Made by a program: the position numbers and the translations under genes. Shown here piece after piece: positions 1 to 5,752 of a DNA stretch of 6,088 nt (positions are counted from its first letter, which is position 1; every line of letters starts with the position of its first letter). Source of the stretch: a bacterium. Lineage in GTDB: Bacteria; AUK180; JAQVHJ01. The stretch is taken from NCBI GenBank assembly GCA_028696285.1, contig JAQVHJ010000159.1, forward strand, positions 1 through 6,088. The letters are read 5' to 3'. Below the pieces are notes generated by a model that was not told the DNA's origin, ran no database searches, and saw only the letters and a program-made list of their open reading frames with translations.

Positions 1-283
1 ATTGAGAGCCGAAATTGGTAGACCCGCTCATATCCAGGAGAAAGACTATTGTTAATTCTCTTTCCTCTTCAAATTTTTTAATAAACGGCATTCCCATTCT
101 TGCTGTCACATTCCAATCAATACTCCAGATATCATCCCCGATATTATATTGTCTGACTTCAGAGAATTCCATTCCGCGTCCTTTGAATATGCTTTTATAT
201 CCGCCGGAAAATGCTTCAGTTACAAGCTTGCTTGTCTGAATCTCAATTCTTCGTACTTTCTTCAGAATTTCTTTCGGGATCAT
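1..283 (-). CDS. DUF58 / vWA-like protein, N-terminal part (cut by window edge)
   Basis: Reading leftward from ATG at 283-281, an open frame of 94 codons runs off the left edge. The start MIPKEILKKVRRIEI, the block around residues 33-46 (FKGRGMEFSEVRQY), GDD at 49-51, SIDWNVTAR at 54-62 and the strand ending LLDMSGS (82-88) match the DUF58 family closely. D84, S86 and S88 form the DxSxS start of a von Willebrand A-type metal-binding (MIDAS) site. The start is supported by GGAG seven bases upstream of the ATG. It follows the MoxR ATPase after 13 nt, so the two are almost certainly co-transcribed. DUF58 proteins are the usual partners of MoxR ATPases and are thought to act at the cytoplasmic membrane as substrates or adaptors; their exact role is generally unknown. 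Only about the first quarter to third of a typical member is present. Confidence 0.93.
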   Translation of the reverse strand, partial: MIPKEILKKVRRIEIQTSKLVTEAFSGGYKSIFKGRGMEFSEVRQYNIGDDIWSIDWNVTARMGMPFIKKFEEERELTIVFLLDMSGSTNFGSQ

Positions 284-296
284 TTAAATTCTCCGG

Positions 297-1283
297 TTAT
301 GGCACTTCAACATTATCGAGAACTTTATTGATAATATAAACAGTTGTCAACTCTTCCGCTTCTGCTTCATAAGTTAAGATGATTCGATGCCTTAGGATTT
401 CACGCGCAACCTGTTTAATATCTTGAGGGGTTACATAGGCCCTTCCGTCCATGAACGCTTTTACCTTCCCGCCAATCGTAAGGTAAATGGACGCTCTTGG
501 AGACGCACCGTATTTAACGAGGTCTTTTATATCAAGCGGATCTTTATCGAGGACTCGCGTCGCAAATACAAGGTCTGTAATATAATTCTTTACTTTCTCA
601 TCAATAAAAACCTGGAAGATTAACTTGCGAAGGTTAATAACTTCTTCCGGGGTAATTACCTTCTGCACTTCAATCTTTTGCCCGGTTGTCATCCTGTCAA
701 TAATAATATTTTCTTCTTCCTTCTTCGGGTATGATACGATAATTTTCAGCATGAACCTGTCAACCTGCGCTTCGGGAAGGGGGTATGTTCCTTCCTGTTC
801 AATAGGGTTCTGAGTAGCCATTACAAAGAATAAGTCAGGAAGTTTATGTGTCTCATCACTGATTGAGATTTGTCGTTCCTGCATCGATTCAAGCAGCGCA
901 CTCTGAACCTTTGCAGGGGCCCGGTTAATTTCATCGGCTAATACGATGTTTGTAAAGAGCGGCCCCTTCTTAATTGTGAATTCGCCTGTTTTAATATTAT
1001 AGATCTGTGTCCCGACTAAGTCTGCGGGAAGGAGGTCAGGTGTGAACTGAAGCCGGTTGAAATCGGCCGAGATGGTATCAGCAAGGGTTTTTACCGCCAA
1101 TGACTTTGCAAGCCCGGGAACACCTTCGACGAGGACATGCCCGTCGCCTAAAAGCCCCAAAAGCAGGCCGTGAACAAGCTGATCCTGACCTACAATAACC
1201 TTTGCAATTTCATCTTTAACCTTAAGGATCTTCTCGCAATTGAGTTCAATTTCCTTTTCAAGTTTTTTTAAATCTTCTGCCAT
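297..1283 (-). CDS. MoxR-family AAA+ ATPase
   Basis: A complete 328-residue protein of normal length for MoxR ATPases (about 310-340). Visible motifs in order: VGQ (31-33), Walker A GVPGLAKS (54-61, K60, with Ser in place of the commoner Thr), FTPDLLPADLVG (80-91), Walker B VLADEINRAP (114-123, D117/E118), sensor 1 ATQNP (156-160), EAQVDRF with the arginine finger R176, and sensor 2 GASPRAS (259-265). The C-terminal lid helices carry the family's RAYVTPQDIK pattern (281-290). MoxR proteins are hexameric ATP-driven chaperones that activate or insert cofactors into partner proteins, usually vWA-domain proteins encoded next door; here the partner is the DUF58 gene just downstream. AGGAG sits six bases before the ATG, and a good promoter lies upstream. 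The specific client cannot be deduced because the rest of the operon lies outside the window. Confidence 0.97.
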   Translation of the reverse strand: MAEDLKKLEKEIELNCEKILKVKDEIAKVIVGQDQLVHGLLLGLLGDGHVLVEGVPGLAKSLAVKTLADTISADFNRLQFTPDLLPADLVGTQIYNIKTGEFTIKKGPLFTNIVLADEINRAPAKVQSALLESMQERQISISDETHKLPDLFFVMATQNPIEQEGTYPLPEAQVDRFMLKIIVSYPKKEEENIIIDRMTTGQKIEVQKVITPEEVINLRKLIFQVFIDEKVKNYITDLVFATRVLDKDPLDIKDLVKYGASPRASIYLTIGGKVKAFMDGRAYVTPQDIKQVAREILRHRIILTYEAEAEELTTVYIINKVLDNVEVP

Positions 1284-1337
1284 ATTTTTCTCCTGGTTTT
1301 TCTAAATTTATACGGAATAAAAACAGTTTTATTTCTT

Positions 1338-1366
1338 ATTATACATTAAATATAAGATATTTTCAA
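1338..1366 (-). promoter_or_regulatory. Promoter of the moxR-DUF58 operon (sigma70-like)
   Basis: On the minus strand TTGAAA (1366-1361) is followed by a 17-nt spacer and a perfect TATAAT (1343-1338). Transcription would start near 1330, giving a 5' leader of about 47 nt before the moxR ATG and its AGGAG. Position, spacing and -10 quality are all good; no activity data exist here. Confidence 0.72.
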
Positions 1367-1380
1367 GGTAAAAAAATGAT

Positions 1381-1451
1381 TGAACGGGTAAACAGTAATC
1401 TGTAAACAATAACCCGTAACCGGTAATTTGTGATTTGTGCTTTGTGAATCG
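1381..1451 (+). repeat. Degenerate 7-nt tandem array (TRANNNG type)
   Basis: From 1389 nine consecutive 7-mers can be read: TAAACAG, TAATCTG, TAAACAA, TAACCCG, TAACCGG, TAATTTG, TGATTTG, TGCTTTG, TGAATCG. TGAACGG precedes them with one extra G. Eight of the nine begin with TAA or TGA. The period matches the cleaner array at 2779-2834, so these are diverged members of one family. Confidence 0.8.
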
Positions 1452-1501
1452 AAAGGAAAATATTTTCCACCACAGAGGTCACGGAAGGAATACAAATATG
1501 A

Positions 1502-1579
1502 ATTTACTTGGTTGATTTTAAGATGATAACGATATCCTGAACAAAAGAGCAAGTAATACTTAGGCAGCAAGAGAATGTG
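1502..1579 (+). repeat. 78-bp dispersed repeat, copy 1
   Basis: It aligns without gaps to 1881-1958, with 62 of 78 positions identical by hand count. Best conserved are the left block around GTTGATTTTAA and the right block CAAGAGAATGTG. No protein is encoded. The divergence implies an old duplication or a decayed mobile repeat family. Confidence 0.8.
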
Positions 1580-1590
1580 TTTTTAACAGG

Positions 1591-1614
1591 GACTTGTACG
1601 AGACTTGTACGAGA
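1591..1614 (+). repeat. 11-bp tandem duplication
   Basis: GACTTGTACGA occurs twice head to tail (1591-1601 and 1602-1612) and is followed by GA, the start of a third unit. The copies are perfect, so the duplication is recent compared with the decayed repeats around it. Confidence 0.85.
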
Positions 1615-1622
1615 ATTTTTAA

Positions 1623-1650
1623 TCCCGATAGTTTCCTTGAAACATCGGGA
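1623..1650. repeat. Near-perfect 12-bp hairpin
   Basis: TCCCGAT (1623-1629) pairs with ATCGGGA (1644-1650). Inside it GTTTC (1631-1635) pairs with GAAAC (1639-1643) around a CTT loop, leaving a single bulged A at 1630. It is not next to the end of any gene and has no good T tract on either side, so it is better described as a palindromic repeat than as a terminator. Confidence 0.75.
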
Positions 1651-1703
1651 CGCCTTCGCTTCGCTTGTCGCAGGTGAAGGGAACGGAAGGGAAAAAATAT
1701 AAT

Positions 1704-1743
1704 ATTGAAAATTTTAGATTGAAAATTGAAAAATGTAATATAG
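1704..1743 (+). repeat. AT-rich ATTGAAAATT repeat, copy 1
   Basis: Begins ATTGAAAATTTTAGATTG and ends TGTAATATAG. It is internally repetitive (ATTGAAAATT three times, one imperfect) and aligns to 5753-5786 with a 6-nt gap. It is noncoding. Confidence 0.65.
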
Positions 1744-1814
1744 TTCTTTTTATCATTTGATACTATGAACCAGATAGCAATCGATACTTCTCAATCAATT
1801 GAATGTAATATTTT
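1741..1814 (+). repeat. Dispersed repeat, copy 2 (diverged, right part)
   Basis: ACTATGAACCA, followed by GATACTT and then GAATGTAATATT, follows the order of the right half of the 78-bp repeat (ATAATGAACCA, GATACTT, GAATGTGATTT). Small insertions and deletions are needed, and the GTTGATTTTAA left block is missing or unrecognisable. Confidence 0.5.
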
Positions 1815-1821
1815 ACCACAG

Positions 1822-1850
1822 AGAGATCCTTCACATTCGTTCGGGATAAA
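1822..1850 (+). repeat. Possible decayed AGATCCTTC...TTCGGGAT intergenic repeat
   Basis: AGATCCTTCACATTCGTT followed by CGGGATAA resembles, from memory, a short intergenic repeat found in many bacterial phyla (AGATCCTTC, a GCTTCGC core, then CAGGATGA). CATTCGTTTAGG at 5456-5467 may be a further fragment. The resemblance is recalled, not searched. Confidence 0.35.
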
Positions 1851-1880
1851 CATCGAGCACGGAGAATATACAAAGAAAAA

Positions 1881-1958
1881 ATTTACTTAGTTGATTTTAA
1901 AGTGATAATGATATAATGAACCAAGAAGCGAATGATACTTAAAGACCAAGAGAATGTG
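1881..1958 (+). repeat. 78-bp dispersed repeat, copy 3
   Basis: Gapless partner of 1502-1579 (62/78 identical). It shares the exact 16-mer ACTTAGTTGATTTTAA (1885-1900) with the partial copy at 2027-2042. Confidence 0.8.
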
Positions 1959-1977
1959 ATTTGGACTTACGGACCAC

Positions 1978-1998
1978 CATGCACCACAAGGATGCATG
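1978..1998. repeat. 6-bp inverted repeat CATGCA/TGCATG
   Basis: CATGCA (1978-1983) and TGCATG (1993-1998) are separated by nine bases. Each arm contains the palindrome ATGCAT in part. It lies between repeat copies 3 and 4, about 80 nt upstream of the next promoter's -35. An operator role is possible, but the arms are short. Confidence 0.35.
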
Positions 1999-2022
1999 AC
2001 TCTGCTCAGACCACGCTCAAAG

Positions 2023-2060
2023 AAATACTTAGTTGATTTTAAAATAAAAACATAAAGAAC
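2023..2060 (+). repeat. Dispersed repeat, copy 4 (left part only)
   Basis: It contains the 16-mer ACTTAGTTGATTTTAA (2027-2042), identical to copy 3. The similarity continues loosely to AAAGAACC, which parallels AATGAACC of copy 3, and then stops. The promoter of the exported-protein gene begins about 20 nt later. Confidence 0.6.
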
Positions 2061-2078
2061 CCCCCGTTAAATTGAGAC

Positions 2079-2107
2079 TTGACTATTTTTATTATTTATG
2101 GTAATAT
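2079..2107 (+). promoter_or_regulatory. Promoter of the exported-protein gene
   Basis: TTGACT (2079-2084), a 17-nt spacer and TAATAT (2102-2107) predict a start of transcription near 2114, about 30 nt before the chosen ATG. The -35 matches consensus at 5 of 6 positions, the -10 at only 4 of 6. An upstream in-frame ATG at 2098 lies inside this promoter, which supports the later start. Confidence 0.55.
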
Positions 2108-2145
2108 TAATCAGTTTCCAAACAATTTTTTCAAAGGAGAAAAAG

Positions 2146-2778
2146 ATGAAAAGAATTATATGTTTACTTTTAATTTTTTTATGTTTAATTATATTTTCCG
2201 GGCAAACATTCTCTAAGGATTCGTATTGGGGAGTAGGTTATACAATAGAACAGGACCTTCACGGTTATGTCGGGACGGTTCAATTTCATAATGACCCGAC
2301 GAGTTCGAAGTTTGCGTTCAATGCAATCAACAACCGTGTTGAGGTCACGAATGTGAATATTACAAACAATTCAGTCGATACCATACGGTTATTTTCGGGA
2401 ACACTTGAAGAGGTGGAGAATTCTGATGGTTTTGTCCTGATTGAAGGGAAGAGTTACGGCCTTGAATTCAGTTCCCAGGACCCGATCGATCTCGGCGGTG
2501 CGAATTTTCAATGGGGGTATTTCACCGGAGTGAAATTATATGACTGGGATGCGATTGTAAGGGGTGATGAATTTACCGGGAAACACTGGGTGATCCCGGG
2601 CGGTGTTGATTTTTCTATTTCCCCGAAAATGCGCGGAGCTTATTTTGCTCTAGGAGTAAAGTTGTCAATGGCATTTGGAATGATGAATATGGATAATGTA
2701 ACGACAGGCGAATCATACGGTAAGATTACATTCGGATATGAATATCAATATTATGCCACAATCGCGGTTAAGATATAA
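2146..2778 (+). CDS. Small exported protein of unknown function, beta-rich
   Basis: A 210-residue protein starting at ATG 2146, preceded by AAAGGAG at good spacing. An in-frame ATG at 2098 is rejected: it has no ribosome binding site and would put 16 residues ahead of the signal peptide. The start MKRIICLLLIFLCLIIF is a classic Sec signal (KR, then a hydrophobic core). SGQTFS is a likely signal peptidase I site (after residue 23), and no lipobox is seen. The mature 187 residues are rich in Gly, Asn and aromatics. The last 80 or so look like amphipathic beta strands (around residues 122-136, 150-161, 164-180 and 190-210, ending YYATIAVKI), which could be part of an outer-membrane barrel or a periplasmic beta sandwich. 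I recognise no family. It has its own promoter, and the stop runs straight into a heptamer array. A link to the ATPase gene 220 nt downstream is not shown. Confidence 0.85.
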   Translation: MKRIICLLLIFLCLIIFSGQTFSKDSYWGVGYTIEQDLHGYVGTVQFHNDPTSSKFAFNAINNRVEVTNVNITNNSVDTIRLFSGTLEEVENSDGFVLIEGKSYGLEFSSQDPIDLGGANFQWGYFTGVKLYDWDAIVRGDEFTGKHWVIPGGVDFSISPKMRGAYFALGVKLSMAFGMMNMDNVTTGESYGKITFGYEYQYYATIAVKI

Positions 2779-2834
2779 CGGTGAACGGTAAACGGTGAAC
2801 GGTAAGCGGTAAGCGGTGAACGGTGAATGGTGAT
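2779..2834 (+). repeat. Eight-unit 7-nt tandem array (CGGTRAR)
   Basis: Eight consecutive 7-mers: CGGTGAA, CGGTAAA, CGGTGAA, CGGTAAG, CGGTAAG, CGGTGAA, CGGTGAA, TGGTGAT. It begins at the base after the stop codon. Read one phase over, units are TGAACGG, TAAACGG and so on, so nearly every unit starts with a stop codon. Because 7 is not a multiple of 3, consecutive units put stops in all three plus-strand frames. This is the cleanest array in the window. Confidence 0.93.
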
Positions 2835-2897
2835 CGCCAGCATAAGACTTGAAACATAGACGGAAGTAAATGTTTTATAATTTTATGAATGATTTTT

Positions 2898-2939
2898 GCA
2901 TTTTTGTAATTATGAAAATGCGAAAATGGAAACATTTTC
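2898..2939. promoter_or_regulatory. Two back-to-back inverted repeats upstream of a promoter
   Basis: GCATTTT (2898-2904) pairs with AAAATGC (2915-2921). Directly after it GAAAATG (2922-2928) pairs with CATTTTC (2933-2939) across a GAAA loop. Four alternating half-sites result (CATTTT, GAAAATG, GAAAATG, CATTTTC), ending one base before the -35 of the ATPase gene. The position suits an operator better than an RNA leader; a terminator for the upstream gene is less likely because no T tract follows. Confidence 0.45.
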
Positions 2940-2940
2940 C

Positions 2941-2969
2941 TTGAAAAATCCCCAAAGATTTGGTATTAT
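2941..2969 (+). promoter_or_regulatory. Promoter of the HerA-like ATPase gene
   Basis: TTGAAA (2941-2946), a 17-nt spacer and TATTAT (2964-2969) each match consensus at 5 of 6 positions. An overlapping perfect TATAAT at 2967-2972 would need a 20-nt spacer. Transcription would begin near 2976, leaving a leader of about 23 nt with AAGGAG before the ATG. This suggests the gene is transcribed separately from the exported-protein gene. Confidence 0.6.
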
Positions 2970-2998
2970 AATATTTACAATATTAATAAGGAGAAGAG

Positions 2999-5311
2999 AT
3001 GAACAATCAATTATATTTAGGAAAACTAGTTTCCGGCAATGAATTGAAGGAGAAATTCTATTTAAATCCGAGTGATTTTGTTACACATTCTATTTGTCTT
3101 GGAATGACGGGTTCCGGGAAGACGGGCCTCTGCATTGGTTTGCTTGAAGAGATGGCGGAGGAGGGGATTCCTTTACTGATTATTGATCCGAAAGGGGATT
3201 TGTGCAATCTTTCCTTAATGTTTTCTGACCAGAATCCTTCTGATTTCTATCCGCATATTGATGAAAATCAGATTCAGGTTCAGGGGAAAACCCGTGACCA
3301 GCTTGCGCAGGAGATTGCCCAGACCTGGAAACAGGGCTTAGCTTCCTGGGATATTGATTCAAGTTATATCAATGAGATTAAGAATAAATCAACAGTGAGA
3401 ATATTTACCCCCGGGTCATCGGTCGGGATTCCGTTAAACCTTCTTTCTGACTTGAACAAGGATCCCAAGCTTGATTTTGATTTGGACGGTGAGGTTCTCT
3501 TTGAAAAGATCAAAGGGTTATCTGTCGCATTATTAAATCTGCTTGGCATAGAAAATGTTGATCAGACCATGAAAGAGTATTTACTCCTTGTCAATCTATT
3601 TGAATGGTACTGGCGAAATAACCATCCGCTTGATATTGTTACGCTCATTCAGGGAATTATCAAGCCGCCTTTCGACAAGATCGGTGTAATGGATATTGAT
3701 TCTATCTATCCGAAAAAGGACCGGGATGATTTGGCGATCAAGATCAATTCTCTTATTGCAAATCCTTCTTTCAAGGTCTGGCTCGAAGGCATCCCGGTTG
3801 ACATGAATAAGATACTATACACAGAATCGGGTAAACCTTCTATCTCTGTTATTTATACTGCGCACCTTAAGCAGAATGAAAGAATGTTTGTCACTTCAAT
3901 TCTGCTTTATAACCTGATTTCGTGGATGCGCTCGCAGTCCGGGACAGGCGGTCTTCGCGCATTCCTGTACCTTGACGAAGTATTCGGATACATCCCGCCG
4001 TATCCCCAGAATCCTCCGACAAAGGAACCTTTACTCATTCTCCTGAAACAGGCTCGGGCATTTGGTGTCGGGGTTCACTTGACCACGCAGAACCCGGTTG
4101 ATATTGACTATAAGGCATTTACAAATTCAGGCATATGGATGATCGGTAAACTTCAAACAGATAATGACAAGCAGAGACTGGCAGACGGCTTGAAGAGCGA
4201 AAATATAGAGAATATAGAATTTTTAGATTTGATTTCAGGCCTTAAGAAACGGCAGTTTGTAATCAAGAATGTTCATAAGAATCAGACAGTTCTTGTCAAC
4301 TCACGCTGGGCTATTTCATATTTACGCGGGCCGATGACACTGCGGGATATTAAAGAGATCAAGAAAGAGGTTAAGACTGAAGGGTATGTTAGTCATAATC
4401 TCCCCGAGCAAAAGTCGGGGGAAGAAGGGGTTCAGATTTTAAAGCCGGATGTGAGCGCTGAGTTTAAAGAGATGTTCGTGCCGGGAACGAATCCCAATGC
4501 TGAATTTTACCATCCGTATTTATTTATTCTCGCAGACATAATGTATGATTCGAAAAAACCGCAGTTCTTTTCAAAAAAGAAAGTCGGTTTGGAGATTGAT
4601 GTTGCGGAAGAGTCTAATCTCGAGATTTCAAATATTTTTGATAATCCCGCGCTTCCTGCTTCGGGAGAGATTAAAAAGATCAAATATAAATCAATCTCTG
4701 ATTCAGTCACGAACAAAACTTTGTATAACAGGCTCAAGACAAGAATTACCAATGAATTGATTGAGAAACAAACTCTGAAAATATTATTCAATCAGAAATT
4801 GAATATTTATTCTGAGCCGGGAGAACCAGTCGAGAGTTTCCTGAGGAAGTCAGAAGATGCGGTTAATAAACTGGTTTCAGAAAATGAACTGAAGATAAGA
4901 GATAAGTATGACAAGAAATTATACAAGCTTGAGGAGAAATTGCTAAAAAAGAAGACGGAATTGGAAGCAAACGAAGATAACCTTGCAGGAAAGAAAAGGG
5001 AAGAAGGCCTTTCAGCAGTTGAATCCGTTTTTTCCGTAATCTCACGGAAAAAGCCGGGGGCTGCATTTTCGAAGGCAAGCAGGAAAAGAAGCATGACAAC
5101 CGCTGCTCAGAACAAGGTTGACAAGACAAAGCACGATATCGAACTCATCAATAAGGAAGTCACTGTTCTCAAAACAAAATTTGAACAAGAACTTCAGCAT
5201 CTGAGAGACTCATTCAATCACTATAAAGATTCATATATCGAAGTCCCGATAAAACCGAAGAAGACAGACATCTATTTACAGGAAACGATAATTCTTTGGA
5301 AGACGGAATAG
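2999..5311 (+). CDS. HerA/FtsK-superfamily ATPase with C-terminal coiled-coil hairpin
   Basis: A complete 770-residue protein; AAGGAG ends five bases before the ATG. Residues 1-34 (LYLGKLVSG..., SDFVTHSICL) lead directly into Walker A GMTGSGKT (35-42, K41), so there is no HAS-barrel as in archaeal HerA. IIDPKGD (61-67), KPPFDKIGV (222-230), Walker B FLYLDEV (322-328, D326/E327), LLKQARAFGVGV (348-359), TTQNPVD (362-368) and SYLRGPMT (440-447) agree with a widespread family usually annotated as 'ATP-binding protein' or DUF87/HerA-type (COG0433). After a linker, residues 612-666 and 704-746 are charged helices likely to form a coiled-coil hairpin. A Gly/Ala/basic tip lies between them (671-703), and the end VPIKPKKTDIYLQETIILW is also family-like. 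Superfamily members are hexameric motors that pump DNA or protein; the substrate of this family is not known to me. No NurA nuclease, Sir2 or other defence partner is adjacent. Fold and family are sure, function is not. Confidence 0.93.
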   Translation: MNNQLYLGKLVSGNELKEKFYLNPSDFVTHSICLGMTGSGKTGLCIGLLEEMAEEGIPLLIIDPKGDLCNLSLMFSDQNPSDFYPHIDENQIQVQGKTRDQLAQEIAQTWKQGLASWDIDSSYINEIKNKSTVRIFTPGSSVGIPLNLLSDLNKDPKLDFDLDGEVLFEKIKGLSVALLNLLGIENVDQTMKEYLLLVNLFEWYWRNNHPLDIVTLIQGIIKPPFDKIGVMDIDSIYPKKDRDDLAIKINSLIANPSFKVWLEGIPVDMNKILYTESGKPSISVIYTAHLKQNERMFVTSILLYNLISWMRSQSGTGGLRAFLYLDEVFGYIPPYPQNPPTKEPLLILLKQARAFGVGVHLTTQNPVDIDYKAFTNSGIWMIGKLQTDNDKQRLADGLKSENIENIEFLDLISGLKKRQFVIKNVHKNQTVLVNSRWAISYLRGPMTLRDIKEIKKEVKTEGYVSHNLPEQKSGEEGVQILKPDVSAEFKEMFVPGTNPNAEFYHPYLFILADIMYDSKKPQFFSKKKVGLEIDVAEESNLEISNIFDNPALPASGEIKKIKYKSISDSVTNKTLYNRLKTRITNELIEKQTLKILFNQKLNIYSEPGEPVESFLRKSEDAVNKLVSENELKIRDKYDKKLYKLEEKLLKKKTELEANEDNLAGKKREEGLSAVESVFSVISRKKPGAAFSKASRKRSMTTAAQNKVDKTKHDIELINKEVTVLKTKFEQELQHLRDSFNHYKDSYIEVPIKPKKTDIYLQETIILWKTE

Positions 5312-5325
5312 TTGATAGTGGGTGC

Positions 5326-5346
5326 AAATTCAACGCTGTTGAATTT
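5326..5346 (+). terminator. Possible terminator of the ATPase gene
   Basis: A perfect 9-bp stem AAATTCAAC / GTTGAATTT with a GCT loop starts 14 bases after the stop codon, and the 3' side runs into TTTT. The location is right. The stem is AT-rich and the T run is only four bases, so termination would be weak, or the hairpin might instead protect the mRNA end. Confidence 0.5.
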
Positions 5347-5350
5347 TCTG

Positions 5351-5378
5351 TGAACAGTGACCGGTAAACAGTAAAAGA
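5351..5378 (+). repeat. Four-unit 7-nt array
   Basis: TGAACAG, TGACCGG, TAAACAG, TAAAAGA in register, followed by TAA. Same family and same strand orientation as 1381-1451 and 2779-2834. It sits just after the candidate terminator of the ATPase gene. Confidence 0.75.
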
Positions 5379-5515
5379 TAATTTAACTTTCATATACTCT
5401 AAATATAATGGTCATATTTAAATCTGTATTTGTTGTTTTAAATAATCATGTTACATTCGTTTAGGTATTATGTTTCTTGAAGTTCATTTATTTGTTTTTC
5501 TTCTTTTGCAACGGC

Positions 5516-5546
5516 AAATTAAAGCACGCTCCGCTTTCTTTAATTT
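5516..5546. repeat. 9-bp inverted repeat with nested arms
   Basis: AAATTAAAG (5516-5524) and CTTTAATTT (5538-5546) are perfect inverted copies 13 bases apart. AAAGC (5521-5525) can alternatively pair with GCTTT (5533-5537). The short GATTCGCTTCGC that follows shares CGCTTCGC with 5745-5752. It is probably a small palindromic repeat. Confidence 0.55.
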
Positions 5547-5673
5547 CACACTGATTCGCTTCGCAAATACACGGTAAAAAAAACATATTACATACGATTA
5601 TTGTTATCATTACATTAAAGGAGATTCGGATTTCCATATTTATTTGAACTCTGCAATACTCTCTTCTTTATTT

Positions 5674-5729
5674 ACACCCACCATTAAAATGGCGGGCTAA
5701 AATCATTCTATCCCTCCGGGATGAAGAAA
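5674..5729 (+). repeat. 56-bp double-hairpin repeat, copy 1
   Basis: Identical to 6025-6080 at 51 of 56 positions. Hairpin one is CCCACCATT / AATGGCGGG (5677-5685 and 5688-5696) with one A-C mismatch on the plus strand that becomes G-T on the minus strand. Hairpin two is ATCCC / GGGAT around TCC (5710-5722). Two linked hairpins of fixed spacing resemble REP/BIME units mobilised by RAYT-type transposases; no such gene is in the window. I recall similar motifs from environmental genomes but cannot confirm this. Confidence 0.85.
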
Positions 5730-5752
5730 AAGAATCGTGATTAACGCTTCGC

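Larger units (their letters stand above)
1284..2145. other. Repeat-filled divergent intergenic region without a gene
   Basis: This 862-nt gap separates the leftward moxR operon from the rightward exported-protein gene. The open frames in it are short, lack ribosome binding sites and lie over repeats. It contains the moxR promoter, a heptamer array, four copies (two partial) of a degenerate repeat, an 11-bp duplication, a strong hairpin, an AT-rich repeat and the promoter of the next gene. A stretch around 1468-1490 and another at 1814-1870 share ACCACAGAG followed by CACGGA and ATACAAA, which looks like one more decayed repeat pair preceding repeat copies 1 and 3. Confidence 0.75.

Noticed and set aside
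15..331. Short plus-strand frames opposite the DUF58 start
   Set aside because: They are antisense to a gene with clear family motifs and continue across the operon junction.
1346..1570. 74-codon open frame on the minus strand
   Set aside because: It lies over the heptamer array and a decayed repeat, overlaps the moxR promoter, and has no ribosome binding site or recognisable protein features.
2098..2145. N-terminal extension of the exported protein from ATG at 2098
   Set aside because: No ribosome binding site, it overlaps the predicted -35/-10 interval, and it would place 16 residues before a textbook signal peptide; ATG 2146 has AAAGGAG.
2162..2187. Lipoprotein signal using Cys13 of the exported protein
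   Set aside because: The residues before the cysteine (IFLC) do not fit a lipobox and the cysteine lies in the middle of the hydrophobic core.
2779..2834. CRISPR array
   Set aside because: The repeat unit is 7 nt with no spacers; it is a simple tandem array.
4507..5129. Overlapping frames of 71-95 codons inside the ATPase gene
   Set aside because: They are other-frame shadows of the coiled-coil coding region, with low-complexity composition.
2999..5311. HerA-NurA DNA end-resection module or Sir2-HerA-type defence system
   Set aside because: The protein lacks a HAS-barrel and no nuclease, Sir2 or effector gene lies within the window on either side; its sequence fits a different, stand-alone ATPase family.
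5674..5729. Riboswitch or small structured RNA
   Set aside because: The near-identical second copy 351 nt away, with no gene downstream of either, indicates a dispersed repeat.
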